64,000 bases of DNA, from the NCBI RefSeq assembly GCF_001642085.1, contig NZ_CP014699.1, forward strand, positions 1,302,001-1,366,000. The letters are read 5' to 3'. Position 1 is the first letter of the stretch; every line of letters begins with the position of its first letter. Below are positions 34,314 through 43,545 of this stretch, piece after piece. The translations under genes were made by a program, and so were the position numbers. A model generated the notes under the pieces. That model was given only the letters and a program-made list of their open reading frames with translations. It did no database searches and was not told the DNA's origin. Source of the DNA: Streptococcus pantholopis. GTDB lineage: Bacteria > Bacillota > Bacilli > Lactobacillales > Streptococcaceae.

Positions 34314-35258
34314 ATGAAAACCTACGAACACGTTTATCAGTTATTAAAAAAAAGCGATACCTTTATCACCGGTGAATATTTAGCTGAACAGCTCGGTCTT
34401 TCACGGACAGCAATTTGGAAGGCTATCAAAAAGCTAGAAAAAAACGGCATTATTATCGAAGCCGTAAAAAACAAGGGCTACCGGATATGCAGCGGCGATC
34501 TTCTGCTGCCGGAAAAAATTGCCGATGCACTGCAGATTGCTGTCTCCATGAATGACAACAGCCTCTCCACCCAGTTGGATGCTAAAAAAGGAATTGAAAC
34601 AGCCAGCCAAACGCCTCACCTTTATCTGGCTACACAGCAAGGCAAAGCCAAGGGACGTTTTGAGCGCCCTTTTTTTACGGCAGAGCAGGAGCAGGGAGGC
34701 ATCTATATGTCTTTGCATTTCAAACCTCAGCTGTCGTTCAATCAGACCAAGCCTTATACGCTGATGGTCGCTGCAAGTATTGTCAAGGCCATCTCCAGAC
34801 TGACTGGCATTGAGACTGAAATCAAATGGGTCAATGACATTTATTTAGACGGCAAAAAGATAGGAGGGATTCTCACCGAAGCGATGACTTCCGTTGAAAC
34901 AGGAGCCATCACAGATGTCATCATTGGAGTGGGGTTTAACTTCTCTATTAAAGATTTCCCTGAGTCCCTAACTGCTAAAGCCACTTCACTTTTCAGCACA
35001 GAACAGCCGACGATTAGCCGTAACCAACTGATTACTGAGATTTGGAAGCTCTTTTTTACAATTCCTGAAAAAGACTTGCTTAAAGTCTACAAAGAAAAGT
35101 CACTCGTTCTGGATAAGACCATTACTTTTATGGAAAACGGCCAAACCTATAAGGGGACCGCTTATGAAATTACTGATCGAGGAGAACTGCTGGTCAGGCT
35201 TGACAACGGTCAAAAAAAGACACTGACCAGCGGGGAAATCAGTCTTTCCTCTTGGTAG
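34314..35258 (+). CDS. birA: Biotin-protein ligase / biotin operon repressor, bifunctional BirA
   Basis: Attaches biotin to carboxyl-carrier proteins and, with an N-terminal winged helix, may repress biotin uptake genes. Of 314 residues, 1-60 form the HTH (LAEQLGLSRTAIWKAIKKLE), then the catalytic part with GRFERPFFTAEQEQGGIYMSL and KWVNDIYLDGKKIGGILTEA. Biotin-dependent enzymes in streptococci include acetyl-CoA carboxylase and, in a citrate fermenter, oxaloacetate decarboxylase. ATG 34314 is the first ATG of the frame and fits the family N-terminus. The last 20 nt overlap, on the opposite strand, the DUF3272 gene. Confidence 0.93.
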   Translation: MKTYEHVYQLLKKSDTFITGEYLAEQLGLSRTAIWKAIKKLEKNGIIIEAVKNKGYRICSGDLLLPEKIADALQIAVSMNDNSLSTQLDAKKGIETASQTPHLYLATQQGKAKGRFERPFFTAEQEQGGIYMSLHFKPQLSFNQTKPYTLMVAASIVKAISRLTGIETEIKWVNDIYLDGKKIGGILTEAMTSVETGAITDVIIGVGFNFSIKDFPESLTAKATSLFSTEQPTISRNQLITEIWKLFFTIPEKDLLKVYKEKSLVLDKTITFMENGQTYKGTAYEITDRGELLVRLDNGQKKTLTSGEISLSSW

Positions 35259-35433
35259 TGTCGAAAACATTTTTAGTGAACTGTGTAATCAGATAGGCCC
35301 GCTGTAAGTTACGCAGCAGCAAAATGCCCCAAAAAACAGCTATAAGGTAGTCTTGGCTAAAAATAGCATCATTAAAAAAATAAGTTTCAAAGGCACATAC
35401 TACCGCCATTAATAAAAATTGTCCTTTAGTCAT
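35239..35433 (-). CDS. DUF3272 family small membrane protein
   Basis: 64 residues, two membrane helices: MTKGQFLLMAVVCAFETYF at the N-terminus and DYLIAVFWGILLLRNLQRAY, followed by a basic tail. Matches the streptococcal DUF3272 family of unknown function, usually found beside birA and dnaX. The frame continues upstream for 37 codons but ATG 35433 gives the family length. A TATAAT box ends 6 nt before the ATG and no Shine-Dalgarno is present. Its 3' end overlaps birA convergently by 20 nt. Confidence 0.8.
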   Translation of the reverse strand: MTKGQFLLMAVVCAFETYFFNDAIFSQDYLIAVFWGILLLRNLQRAYLITQFTKNVFDTTKRKD

Positions 35434-35439
35434 GCTTTT

Positions 35440-35445
35440 ATTATA
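35440..35445 (-). promoter_or_regulatory. -10 box giving a predicted leaderless DUF3272 mRNA
   Basis: Minus strand TGCTATAAT, AAAAGC, ATG 35433; 6-nt spacing. Confidence 0.6.
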
Positions 35446-35639
35446 GCATATCTTCATCAATTCTAAAAAAAAAGAAATATCCGCTCCGCTTTTGCTGCTG
35501 CAGCCCAATCCGACTGACCGCCCCACCTTTTCTCTCTGCATCACTGCTGATGAGAAGCATACTTCAGATTACAACACTCTGAAGTATAGAAGCACAGCGA
35601 TTTTCTCTTTTCATTAACTTACCAGCTGACCATCTCAAA

Positions 35640-37310
35640 CTAATCGGCTACTGTCTCAATCTTATCGGATAGAAAAGCAAAGGCTTCCGGGATCAGATCA
35701 TCCTTACCGTCTTCCTGCACAGCTTCCTCCTGTTTTTGACTCTTAAAGGTTTCTGCAAATTCAGCACGAATTTGATCGAAATCAGAGCGCGGAACCGCAA
35801 GAATATTTGGAGAAAAGCCTGCTGCCTGACTCATAATATTGCCAAAAACTGCGTTAAGGTCGCTTCGTTTCATGGCCTGTTCTGCATTAAATGCAGCCTT
35901 AAAAGCCAGAATAGCCGTTTCACTATTGGCAAGGACGGGCTCAGCCCCCAATAAAAGTGCGCGGTCCTGCGCCTTAATACTGTCTAGAATTTCATTCCAT
36001 GCTTCCTTTAAAGCATCTAGGTAAGCGCGCGACTGTTCACTGTCAGCGACAGTCTCCTGCATAATTTTCAGTATTTTTTCTTTATCAACCTTATATTTGA
36101 AGGCTGTTTTGGCCTTAACTTCCGGTGGCTGTTTGTCTGATACCGGCTGACCGGAACGCAAGGCTGCTATTTCTTTTTTGAGTTGATTCAGCTCTTTTTG
36201 CAGCTCCTCAATTTCAGCTGCAGATGGGTTAGTCTGCTCGGATTCCAGAGGCATTTCTGCCAGCTGAATGGTCATCATTTCAGCATATACTTTTGGTTGA
36301 GTCCCCTGTTTAATAGACTGGAGGCTTGCAGTTATTAGATCAATCATTTTAAAGACTGTTTCCTGCTTAAAAGCGAGATTATCTTGAAAAGCAGCGCTTC
36401 TCTGAGAAGCATCCCCTCCCGACTGAACAACCAGCACGTCACGCAGATAGGTGAGCAGGTCAGTCGCAAAACGGCTCATACTTTTGCCGCTGTCAAAGAT
36501 AAGACTCAAACGGTTCAGAGCAGATAAGGTGTCATGATGCAGCAAATCATTAACATAATCATCCAGTGCAGTCAATGAAATACTGCCGGTAATTTCTTCG
36601 GCAACCGCTAAGGTAACCTCCTTATCAGTTGTTAAACTGAGAGCCTGATCTAAGATAGATAAGGCATCACGCATGCCGCCTTCTGCCCGCCTTGCAATCA
36701 ATGAGAGGGCTTCAGGTTCATAGCTGACAGTTTCCTGATCCAAAATAGCAGCCAGATGCGATTCAATCGCTGTTGATTTAATGGTTTTAAATTCGAAACG
36801 CTGGACACGCGAAAGAATAGTGGCTGGAATTTTATGAAGTTCTGTTGTTGCTAAAATAAAAACAACATTCTCTGTCGGTTCTTCCAAAGTTTTTAAGAGC
36901 GCATTAAATGCCCCTGTTGAGAGCATGTGAACCTCATCGATGATATAAACCTTGTAGGTTGCCCGGCTGGGAGCATAGGTGGATTTATCACGAATTTCTC
37001 TTATCTCATCAACACCGTTGTTTGAAGCAGCGTCAATTTCCATCACATCTTCTAAGCTTCCCTTAGTGATGTCACGGCAGATATCACATTGATTGCAGGG
37101 CTCGCCATCAACTTGATGCGGACAGTTCATTGCCTTAGCAAAAATTTTAGCCGCACTGGTCTTTCCGGTACCGCGCGGACCCGAAAAGAGATATGCATGA
37201 CTGATTTTCCCGCTGGCTACGGCCTGTTTTAAAGTGGTTGAAATAACTGTCTGGCCAACCATTTCCGAAAAAGTCTGGCTGCGGTACTTCCGATAAAGGG
37301 CTTGGTACAT
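35640..37310 (-). CDS. dnaX: DNA polymerase III subunit gamma/tau
   Basis: Clamp-loader ATPase subunit of the replicase. The 556 residues show [20 protein letters not shown], Walker A GPRGTGKTSAAK (about 45-56), the zinc knuckle CPHQVDGEPCNQCDIC, Walker B YIIDEVHMLS and LEEPTENVVFILATTE. A charged linker and a C-terminal tau domain follow. I saw no A6G-type slippery site for a programmed frameshift. Its ATG overlaps the last base of the fRMsr gene, so the two are one transcript. Confidence 0.96.
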   Translation of the reverse strand: MYQALYRKYRSQTFSEMVGQTVISTTLKQAVASGKISHAYLFSGPRGTGKTSAAKIFAKAMNCPHQVDGEPCNQCDICRDITKGSLEDVMEIDAASNNGVDEIREIRDKSTYAPSRATYKVYIIDEVHMLSTGAFNALLKTLEEPTENVVFILATTELHKIPATILSRVQRFEFKTIKSTAIESHLAAILDQETVSYEPEALSLIARRAEGGMRDALSILDQALSLTTDKEVTLAVAEEITGSISLTALDDYVNDLLHHDTLSALNRLSLIFDSGKSMSRFATDLLTYLRDVLVVQSGGDASQRSAAFQDNLAFKQETVFKMIDLITASLQSIKQGTQPKVYAEMMTIQLAEMPLESEQTNPSAAEIEELQKELNQLKKEIAALRSGQPVSDKQPPEVKAKTAFKYKVDKEKILKIMQETVADSEQSRAYLDALKEAWNEILDSIKAQDRALLLGAEPVLANSETAILAFKAAFNAEQAMKRSDLNAVFGNIMSQAAGFSPNILAVPRSDFDQIRAEFAETFKSQKQEEAVQEDGKDDLIPEAFAFLSDKIETVAD

Positions 37311-37807
37311 TATTTGTTAACTCCGAACATTTCAAAATCCCAGCAGGTTTCGTCCAGAAGCAGTGAAACAAATGCTTCCAGATAGCTTTGATCAACAGCA
37401 TCATAATCACCAATCAAAGCCGAATCTAAATCCAGAACACCAACCAGCTGACCGTTTTTAATCATAGGCAGCACAATTTCGCTTTTTGCTGCTGAATCAC
37501 AGGCTATATAATTAGGGTAGGTTTCTACATCATCAACAATGACAGTTTCCTGCCTTTGAGCCGCTTCACCGCAGACCCCTTTGCCCATAGCAATCCGGAC
37601 ACAAGAAACATTTCCTTGAAAAGGACCGAGTATTAGCTGCTGTCCGTCAAAAAGATAGAAGCCTGCAAATACAGAATGAGGCAGGGCTGTTTTTAAAAGA
37701 GCGCTGGCATTGGCTAAATTTGCCAGTACATTAGGCTCGTCAGAAAAAAGAGACCTGGCCTGAGCCAATAACAGCTCATAATTTTCAATTTTCTTTTCTT
37801 TGTTCAT
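37310..37807 (-). CDS. Free methionine-(R)-sulfoxide reductase (GAF domain, fRMsr)
   Basis: 165-residue GAF-domain enzyme that reduces free methionine-R-sulfoxide with thioredoxin, part of oxidative stress repair. The three diagnostic cysteines are present at 69, 79 and 103 ([13 protein letters not shown] and [11 protein letters not shown]); their spacings of 10 and 24 equal those of E. coli Cys84, Cys94 and Cys118. ATG 37807 is chosen for family length; the open frame runs 61 codons further upstream without support. A TATAAT box ends 6 nt before the ATG. The last base overlaps dnaX. Confidence 0.88.
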   Translation of the reverse strand: MNKEKKIENYELLLAQARSLFSDEPNVLANLANASALLKTALPHSVFAGFYLFDGQQLILGPFQGNVSCVRIAMGKGVCGEAAQRQETVIVDDVETYPNYIACDSAAKSEIVLPMIKNGQLVGVLDLDSALIGDYDAVDQSYLEAFVSLLLDETCWDFEMFGVNK

Positions 37808-37813
37808 GTTACT

Positions 37814-37819
37814 ATTATA
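37814..37819 (-). promoter_or_regulatory. -10 box giving a predicted leaderless fRMsr-dnaX mRNA
   Basis: Minus strand TGCTATAAT, AGTAAC, ATG 37807; 6-nt spacing, no ribosome site. From 37820 to about 38163 I see no gene. Confidence 0.65.
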
Positions 37820-38163
37820 GCAAAAAACACTTAGATTAAAAGCAGAAAGAAACTGAATAAAAACTATTTTAGCTATCAGCTTCAAAGGCTGTGCCTTTAG
37901 ACCGGCTTTATTTCGGCGAAACCTGCTTAAATGCTGATAAAAATTTAACAGCCAAGCAAAAGAAAAAGTCGTTTTTATTACAGATGTCATAAAAACTTAA
38001 TATCCATCTCATTTCCTTAGTGCTATACTGGATTTGTTATTAGTGAATGAGACTGGTCTTCTGTGGAAAATGCCCGTATCACTTTCTGATAGAGCAGCAG
38101 CTGAGCATGGAAATGATATGGAAGCACGATTTTTCTAAAGCAGAATCAGGCTCTTATGATATT

Positions 38164-38380
38164 ATTGAAGACCGGCCTAAAATCCTAATAAAAAAGATGG
38201 CTGACGCTATGTGCTTTGTACTAGCAATTGATTTGAAAAGCCGTAAACGTCTGAAGGCTTTGCAGTCTTTACAGCCTGCTGCACCCTTCTAGTCGTTCTG
38301 GCAGGGGTGCGTCTGCGAAATCAGAGATTTCGGACTTACCGCCATTTTCATACGGATTTTTTAACGGGCTTTGTATCTTG
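38164..38380 (+). repeat. Chimeric hairpin module C1: type I frame containing a 105-bp type II core
   Basis: Starts ATTGAAGACCGGCCTAAAAT and GATGGCTG as in type I modules, then the type II core (38239-38342, AGCCGTAAACG to CGGACTTACCGCC), then the type I tail (ATTTTCATACGGATTTTTT) and the common end CGGGCTTTGTATCTTG. The core thus sits inside another module, replacing its inner palindrome. Confidence 0.85.
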
Positions 38381-38384
38381 GTGG

Positions 38385-38497
38385 AATTGAACACGGCCTA
38401 AGAGCTGTGCAAAAAAGATAAAATTTCCTAGAGTCTTAACGACTCTTCGTCAATTTTCCTATTTTTGCTGTGCTCTTATAACGGCCTTTGTATCTTG
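38385..38497 (+). repeat. Hairpin module C2, directly upstream of the ribosome site of the 38514 gene
   Basis: AATTGAACACGGCC at the left, arms AAGAGC-TGT-GCAAAAA with TTTTTGC-TGT-GCTCTT, right end GGCCTTTGTATCTTG. An inner GAGTC/GACTC hairpin forms the tip. AAGGAG begins 4 nt after the module. Confidence 0.88.
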
Positions 38498-38513
38498 GTG
38501 TAAGGAGAGGTTT

Positions 38514-39494
38514 ATGATAAAAGAAAAGCGCAACAAGGGTTTTGTGGCGAATTTAGTTATTGGTCTTATTTTTTTGCTGATTGCTGTAGCTTATCTGGTT
38601 TTTAATTATTACAATACCGACAGTAACAGAATTAAAAGCAATAATATACTTTATAATGGTCAGGCGACTGCAGCTGAAAACGGCAGCAATCTTGTTATTG
38701 ACATCTATGGTATCGACTATGAACCAATTGCAGATATTGACGGACACAATACCGTCCTTTGGCTTGTTGCATTTCGGGACGGCTATGTGGCTTTAGAGGC
38801 AAAGGAAGATGATAAAACAATTGCCCAGCTGATTAAAAAAGGAGACAGTCTGGCCGACAATCCTGAACAGTTGGCTGTTACTTACTATAATGCCAACTAC
38901 AGCAGTAAAGAGCAGATTCAAAATTATTCTGCTTCTCTTAAAGGAATTATGGAAGAGATTGCAGATCCTTCATCAGATCTGAGCCAGAACTTTATTTATG
39001 ACAACTATGTATCGCTTTCCCATCTGCAAAATGATCGGCAAACATCTTATATTGTTGGTGCTATTTTTGGGGGCCTCGGTCTTTTCTTCATTGTGACCGC
39101 ATTCTTTACAAAACGCCGTGTCAATCGTGCTTACGATGAGCTTTATCAGCAATACCCTGAACTAAATGGCAACATTGCCTCTCTTGCTACCGAGTCGTCA
39201 TTCCATGATGACAGCTTGCAGATTGTTGTTTACAAGCACCACCTAATCAGCTATTATCAGGGACTGAGTTTAATGAATCTTGATGAAATTGTCCAGCTCT
39301 ACCATCATATATTAACGGTAAGGCGGTCGTTTATCGCAGTCAGCCGCCAGTCTACTTTGATTGGTTTGAAGGATAACGATAAAAAACAATACCGTGTCCC
39401 AATTAAAAACATCGGCAAAAAAACGGATGACCAGCTGCAAGCGACTTTTAATTATCTGCATGAGCATTTCCCTCATATCCAGTTAGGAAAGTAG
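38514..39494 (+). CDS. Two-pass membrane protein of unknown function
   Basis: 326 residues; not recognised. A basic N-terminus (MIKEKRNKGF) leads into a membrane helix at about 12-31. An extracytoplasmic region of about 145 residues follows, then a second helix at about 179-201 and a basic stop (KRRVNRAYDELY). The last 120 residues should be cytoplasmic and contain a mixed alpha/beta segment (LQIVVYKHHLISYYQGL, RSFIAVSRQSTLIGL) that could be a PH-like fold, which is a guess. The ribosome site AAGGAG stands between a repeat module and the ATG. It is monocistronic, with a terminator directly after. Confidence 0.8.
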   Translation: MIKEKRNKGFVANLVIGLIFLLIAVAYLVFNYYNTDSNRIKSNNILYNGQATAAENGSNLVIDIYGIDYEPIADIDGHNTVLWLVAFRDGYVALEAKEDDKTIAQLIKKGDSLADNPEQLAVTYYNANYSSKEQIQNYSASLKGIMEEIADPSSDLSQNFIYDNYVSLSHLQNDRQTSYIVGAIFGGLGLFFIVTAFFTKRRVNRAYDELYQQYPELNGNIASLATESSFHDDSLQIVVYKHHLISYYQGLSLMNLDEIVQLYHHILTVRRSFIAVSRQSTLIGLKDNDKKQYRVPIKNIGKKTDDQLQATFNYLHEHFPHIQLGK

Positions 39495-39538
39495 AAACAC
39501 TGATGCCAGACTTTATATGATTTTTGGCCGCTTATAAA

Positions 39539-39579
39539 AGCCTGCTGCAAAAGACTCATACACTTGCAGCAGGCTTTTT
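39539..39579 (+). terminator. Intrinsic terminator after the 38514 gene
   Basis: Perfect 12-bp stem AGCCTGCTGCAA/TTGCAGCAGGCT, then TTTTT on the plus strand. Confidence 0.9.
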
Positions 39580-39654
39580 AGCATTTGGTAGACCGGCAAA
39601 ATCAAAAGATGGGAAAGCGAACGCTTTTCTCTAATTTCTTTAGCATTTACCGCC

Positions 39655-40269
39655 TTATTCTCCCAGAATCCTATAGCCCTTTTCGGTGACAAAAACAGCT
39701 TGGTGATTATTAATTGGAAGGAGCTGCACCTTATCCCGATACACTTCTATGGTCTGCTGACAGGCGGTTGCAAACGGCTCTTCACCAAAATGAGGTAAAA
39801 TCGAAAAATCAACTAAATCAAGGGCTGTCGTATCGGTCAGTTCGGGTGCCAAATCAGAACTGTCCATTATCCCGGCATAGGAGATATCAGGTGCCGTAAT
39901 AATCGCTCCTGCTGATTCTCCGGCATAAAGCATCCCTTCCGACAAACGCCTGCAAATAAGAGGCAGTAGGTTTTTCTTCTTTAACTCCTGCAAAAGATAA
40001 AAGGTATTGCCTCCTGAAACAGCTAAAACCGAGCATGTTTCTATCTTTCTTACGGCGTCTTTTTCTGACATTTCTGCAATATCTGCTGAGGTGACCGTTA
40101 ACCCGAGCTCTTCAAAACCCTTATAGACCTGATCGATAAAGTGCCTATACTCTTCAACTTGGGCTGCTGTTGTGATAAACAGCATGTCCTTTCCTATTTT
40201 ATCCTTATTTAGTACAGTTAAGAGAAGGTCCTTTGTCTCTGCAAAGGATGAAGTCAAAAATAAAGTCAT
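39655..40269 (-). CDS. Peptidase E-like protein (family S51)
   Basis: 204-residue cytoplasmic serine hydrolase of the S51 family, which includes the dipeptidase E that cleaves Asp-Xaa dipeptides. It starts MTLFLTSSFAETKDLL; the nucleophile region is YAGESAGAIITAP (Ser in the GxSxG-like elbow, about residue 118), preceded by LAVSGGNTFYLLQEL and followed by DFSILPHFGEE with a His. ATG 40269 is preferred because AAGGAG lies 8 nt upstream; the frame is open 11 codons further. Substrate not determined. Confidence 0.85.
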   Translation of the reverse strand: MTLFLTSSFAETKDLLLTVLNKDKIGKDMLFITTAAQVEEYRHFIDQVYKGFEELGLTVTSADIAEMSEKDAVRKIETCSVLAVSGGNTFYLLQELKKKNLLPLICRRLSEGMLYAGESAGAIITAPDISYAGIMDSSDLAPELTDTTALDLVDFSILPHFGEEPFATACQQTIEVYRDKVQLLPINNHQAVFVTEKGYRILGE

Positions 40270-40339
40270 CAGTAAAACTCCTTTCTTGATGATTAATGAC
40301 AAGCAAGCTGAACTGTATTTGTATGACAGGTAAAAGCAG

Positions 40340-40379
40340 AAAACAAAACTATCATTGTCCCCAATGATAGTTTTGTTTT
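40340..40379 (-). terminator. Intrinsic terminator after the YrdC-type gene
   Basis: A perfect 17-bp stem (40340-40356 with 40363-40379), A/T-rich at the base on both sides, starting directly after the stop codon. Confidence 0.85.
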
Positions 40380-40380
40380 C

Positions 40381-41166
40381 TTAATAGTATTCTCCTTGGC
40401 GGTAGTCCCATGAATTGAAGTAGTCAGACAAGTGCATCATTATTTTGTCAATGTCAAGACCTTTGCGGATAACCACTGGACAAGGTGTAATAGAACGGCT
40501 CCCTTTTCCTTGTTCAGGAATTAAAGTTCCGTCTGCATCTACCATCGAAACCATAACACCTTGTTCATAGCGAGTCTCTACCGTCTTATCCGGCTGGATT
40601 GATGCCACATAATCATCGGCTTCAATAACAAGATCAACATATGATTCAATACGCTGACCGATACCTTCCACTTTCCCGCGGTTGCCTTTTCCTGACGGGT
40701 TAGCAGACGAAGCATAGACCATACGTCCCTCTTTTTCCCACATTTCCTTAGCAATCTGTTCGCCTGCTACACCAAATTTGATAACAAAACAAGATGTGCC
40801 GCGACTATCCGTCATCAACTCCTCACGACCGTCACCGTATGCCTGCAATTGCTCATAAGCCTCTTTCCGCCAAGGCAGAATACAGCCAAGAAGAATGTCT
40901 TCATCCCAGTGTTTTTGATAAAAAGCGTCAATTTCAGGCGTCAGCTGAGCAAGAGCGCGCAGTTCTTCCATACTGCCGCAAAGTACCACACCTGGTTTAT
41001 TGCGCTTACGCTCTTTGGCTGCAAATTTACGTTCCAGTCCTTGCTTATCAGCAGTCATAATAATATAGCCTACCTTAGTCGGACAGACAATGACACCGCC
41101 CTGACTCTTAACAATATCAAGGCCTTCTTGTGACAGCTCGCCGTTCCAGTGGATATGTTTCGTCAT
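40381..41166 (-). CDS. YrdC/Sua5-domain protein
   Basis: 261-residue protein with a YrdC domain: GGVIVCPTKVGYIIMTADKQGLERKFAAKERKR (nucleotide-binding lead) and MVYASSANPSGKGNRG. YrdC/Sua5 proteins form threonylcarbamoyl-AMP for the tRNA t6A modification. This member lacks the C-terminal Sua5 domain yet is longer than a minimal YrdC, so it may be an accessory paralogue; the essential copy could lie elsewhere. ATG 41166 has GGAG upstream. It is monocistronic with its own strong terminator. Confidence 0.8.
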   Translation of the reverse strand: MTKHIHWNGELSQEGLDIVKSQGGVIVCPTKVGYIIMTADKQGLERKFAAKERKRNKPGVVLCGSMEELRALAQLTPEIDAFYQKHWDEDILLGCILPWRKEAYEQLQAYGDGREELMTDSRGTSCFVIKFGVAGEQIAKEMWEKEGRMVYASSANPSGKGNRGKVEGIGQRIESYVDLVIEADDYVASIQPDKTVETRYEQGVMVSMVDADGTLIPEQGKGSRSITPCPVVIRKGLDIDKIMMHLSDYFNSWDYRQGEYY

Positions 41167-41335
41167 AACAGATTGTTCTCCATCTAAATTTTAATCATAC
41201 CTTATTAGTTTATCATGCTCACTTGCAAAAAGCAATAAATTTTCTGAATTTTCCAAACTGGCAGTTCAACATCAGCAGCTCCTAGGTGAAACTGCTGCTG
41301 TAAAAAGCAAAAACCTTTATACTGCTGATTGGAAC

Positions 41336-41926
41336 TTACTGCCAGTATTTAGGCCGATTCTTTTCATAATCTGCAATAAGCTTTTCATACTGCAGAGTGA
41401 TGCCAATATCATCTAAACCCTTTAGCAGCTTATTCTTCCATTCCCTGTCTATATCAAAATGAAACCTTCCTACAGGTGAGATGATGGTCTGTTCAGCCAA
41501 ATCTACTGTCAGCTCATCATCAGGCTTTAAAGCCGATAATTTTTGGCGTACGTCCAAAGGCTGAACAATTGGCAAAACGCCGTTGTTGAGATCATTATTA
41601 TAATGGATATCGCCAAAAGAGCCGGCAATAATGACTTTGAAACCATAATCTGCCAGGGCCCAGGCCGCATGTTCACGCGATGACCCTGCACCGAAATTCT
41701 CACCTGTAATCAGAATTGTCGCCCGACGGTAAGCCGGCTGATTAAAAATAAAATCAGGATCTTCTGTATAGTTATCGTCAAGGTAGCGCCATTCGTACAT
41801 CAAATATTTTCCAAAACCTTTTTTGTCGATCAGTTTCAAAAATTGTTTAGGCAGTATTTGATCGGTATCAATATTATCATTCATCAAAGGAACAGTTGTT
41901 CCCGTATATACTGTAAATTTATCCAT
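41336..41926 (-). CDS. leuD: 3-isopropylmalate dehydratase small subunit
   Basis: With LeuC isomerises 2-isopropylmalate to 3-isopropylmalate in leucine synthesis. The 196 residues are full length: [31 protein letters not shown] start, the swivelling-domain signature [17 protein letters not shown] near residues 75-91, and a C-terminal [22 protein letters not shown]. It follows leuC by 90 nt and ends the leuABCD unit. I saw no convincing terminator between it and the YrdC-type gene. Confidence 0.95.
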   Translation of the reverse strand: MDKFTVYTGTTVPLMNDNIDTDQILPKQFLKLIDKKGFGKYLMYEWRYLDDNYTEDPDFIFNQPAYRRATILITGENFGAGSSREHAAWALADYGFKVIIAGSFGDIHYNNDLNNGVLPIVQPLDVRQKLSALKPDDELTVDLAEQTIISPVGRFHFDIDREWKNKLLKGLDDIGITLQYEKLIADYEKNRPKYWQ

Positions 41927-42016
41927 TATTTTCTCCCAGCGGCTAGCACTTAAACTTTTCGTCCGAGTTTTGTGACCAAAACTCAGCTGCTCTGCAAAAT
42001 TTTCGGATCTGCTGCT

Positions 42017-43420
42017 TTAGCTGTCTAATACTGTTTTCAGTCGGCTTTCCGGGAGCTGTCGAACATCAATAAAGTGCCCTGCTATAGCTGCTGCTGCTGC
42101 CATGGCCGGACTGCATAAATGAGTCTTGGCCCCTACGCCCTGCCGATCTTCAAAATTGCGGTTGCTGGTGGAAGCACAATGTAGTCCGTTTGGTACCTTG
42201 TCCGGATTCATCCCCAGACACATGGAGCAGCCAGGTTCACGCCATTCAAAACCAGCATCTGTGAAAATTTTGTCCAAGCCGACTCTCTCAGCTGCCCGCT
42301 TAACCGGACGGCTCCCCGGAACCACAATAGCTGTTAAATGAGGAGCAATATGCTTACCTTTGACAAACTTTGCCGCTTCCTTCAGATCACTTAAACGCGC
42401 ATTAGTGCATGAGCCTAAAAAGACATAACCCAATTTAATATCTTTAGCTGTTTGTCCGGGTTCAAGCTCCATATAATGATAGGCCCGTTCGTCATTCATA
42501 TCGCTGATTTCCGGAAATGGCCGGCCAAATTCCACACCCATAGAAGGATTAGTCCCCCAAGTGACCATCGGTGCTAAGTCGGACACATCTAATTCAATGA
42601 CTTTATCGTATTCAGCATCTTGATCAGATACCAGAGTTCGCCAATCGGCTACTGCTGCATCAAAATCTTTCGGAGCATACTCTTTATCTTTAAGATAGTC
42701 AAATGTTTTTTGGTCAGGATTCATAATCCCCATTTTAGAACCAAACTCAATAGACATATTGCAGATTGTCATTCGCTCTTCCATACTTAGATCATCAATA
42801 GCTTCACCTACATACTCGACCACATGGCCGACCCCGACAGCCACTCCGTAACGGGCAATCAGAGCCAAGACATAATCTTTAGAATAGACCCCTTTTTGCG
42901 GCTTGCCGATAAACCGAACCAGCAGTTTTTTAGGCTTAAGCTGCCAAATGGTTTGAGTCGCAAAAACATGTTCAACCTCTGTTGTTCCGATACCAAAACC
43001 GATAGCGCCAAAAGCACCGTGGGTAGCCGTATGGCTGTCACCGCAAACGATAAACTTGCCGGGCTGAGTACGTCCGGTTTCCGGTCCGACCATATGCACA
43101 ATACCCTGATGCTCAGATCCGTGACTGGCATGAGGAATACCAAATTCCACGACATTACGGGCTAAGGCATCCATCTGTGCTTTAGAAATCACATCACGGA
43201 TATCGTAAATATTAACAGTAGGGACATTGTGATCAAAAGTGCCGAATGTCAAGTCCGGCCGGCGCACCTTCCGACCGGCTTCTCTCAGACCGTCGAATGC
43301 CTGAGGACTAGTCACTTCATGGATATAGTGCTGATCGACATACATGAGCTGGGGTTCCCCCTCTTTGCCGGTTATGGTATGCCTTTCCCATAATTTATCA
43401 AAAATCGATTTTCCGCTCAT
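42017..43420 (-). CDS. leuC: 3-isopropylmalate dehydratase large subunit
   Basis: Large, [4Fe-4S]-binding subunit (467 residues) of the aconitase family. Iron-sulfur ligands are seen as [10 protein letters not shown] and [11 protein letters not shown] (the CxxC pair) near residues 345 and 405-412. Other signatures: [41 protein letters not shown]. It lies 125 nt after leuB and 90 nt before leuD. Confidence 0.96.
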   Translation of the reverse strand: MSGKSIFDKLWERHTITGKEGEPQLMYVDQHYIHEVTSPQAFDGLREAGRKVRRPDLTFGTFDHNVPTVNIYDIRDVISKAQMDALARNVVEFGIPHASHGSEHQGIVHMVGPETGRTQPGKFIVCGDSHTATHGAFGAIGFGIGTTEVEHVFATQTIWQLKPKKLLVRFIGKPQKGVYSKDYVLALIARYGVAVGVGHVVEYVGEAIDDLSMEERMTICNMSIEFGSKMGIMNPDQKTFDYLKDKEYAPKDFDAAVADWRTLVSDQDAEYDKVIELDVSDLAPMVTWGTNPSMGVEFGRPFPEISDMNDERAYHYMELEPGQTAKDIKLGYVFLGSCTNARLSDLKEAAKFVKGKHIAPHLTAIVVPGSRPVKRAAERVGLDKIFTDAGFEWREPGCSMCLGMNPDKVPNGLHCASTSNRNFEDRQGVGAKTHLCSPAMAAAAAIAGHFIDVRQLPESRLKTVLDS

Positions 43421-43545
43421 CTTATTTCCCTCAAAAATTCACATCAGGCCTAAAACAATCAGCTGCCGGCTCTAGCAAAAACTCGGCCGGCAGGACAGAC
43501 AAGGTCATAAACACTGATGGCTACTGCTAAATATTGCAAATCAGC

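Noticed and set aside
38047..38292. 81-residue plus-strand frame before the 38514 gene
   Set aside because: Its second half is repeat module C1; no family match and no ribosome site.
39611..39630. Palindrome GAAAGCGAACGCTTTTC as a cre site
   Set aside because: It lies beyond the 3' ends of both flanking genes, far from any promoter; a decayed terminator is as likely.
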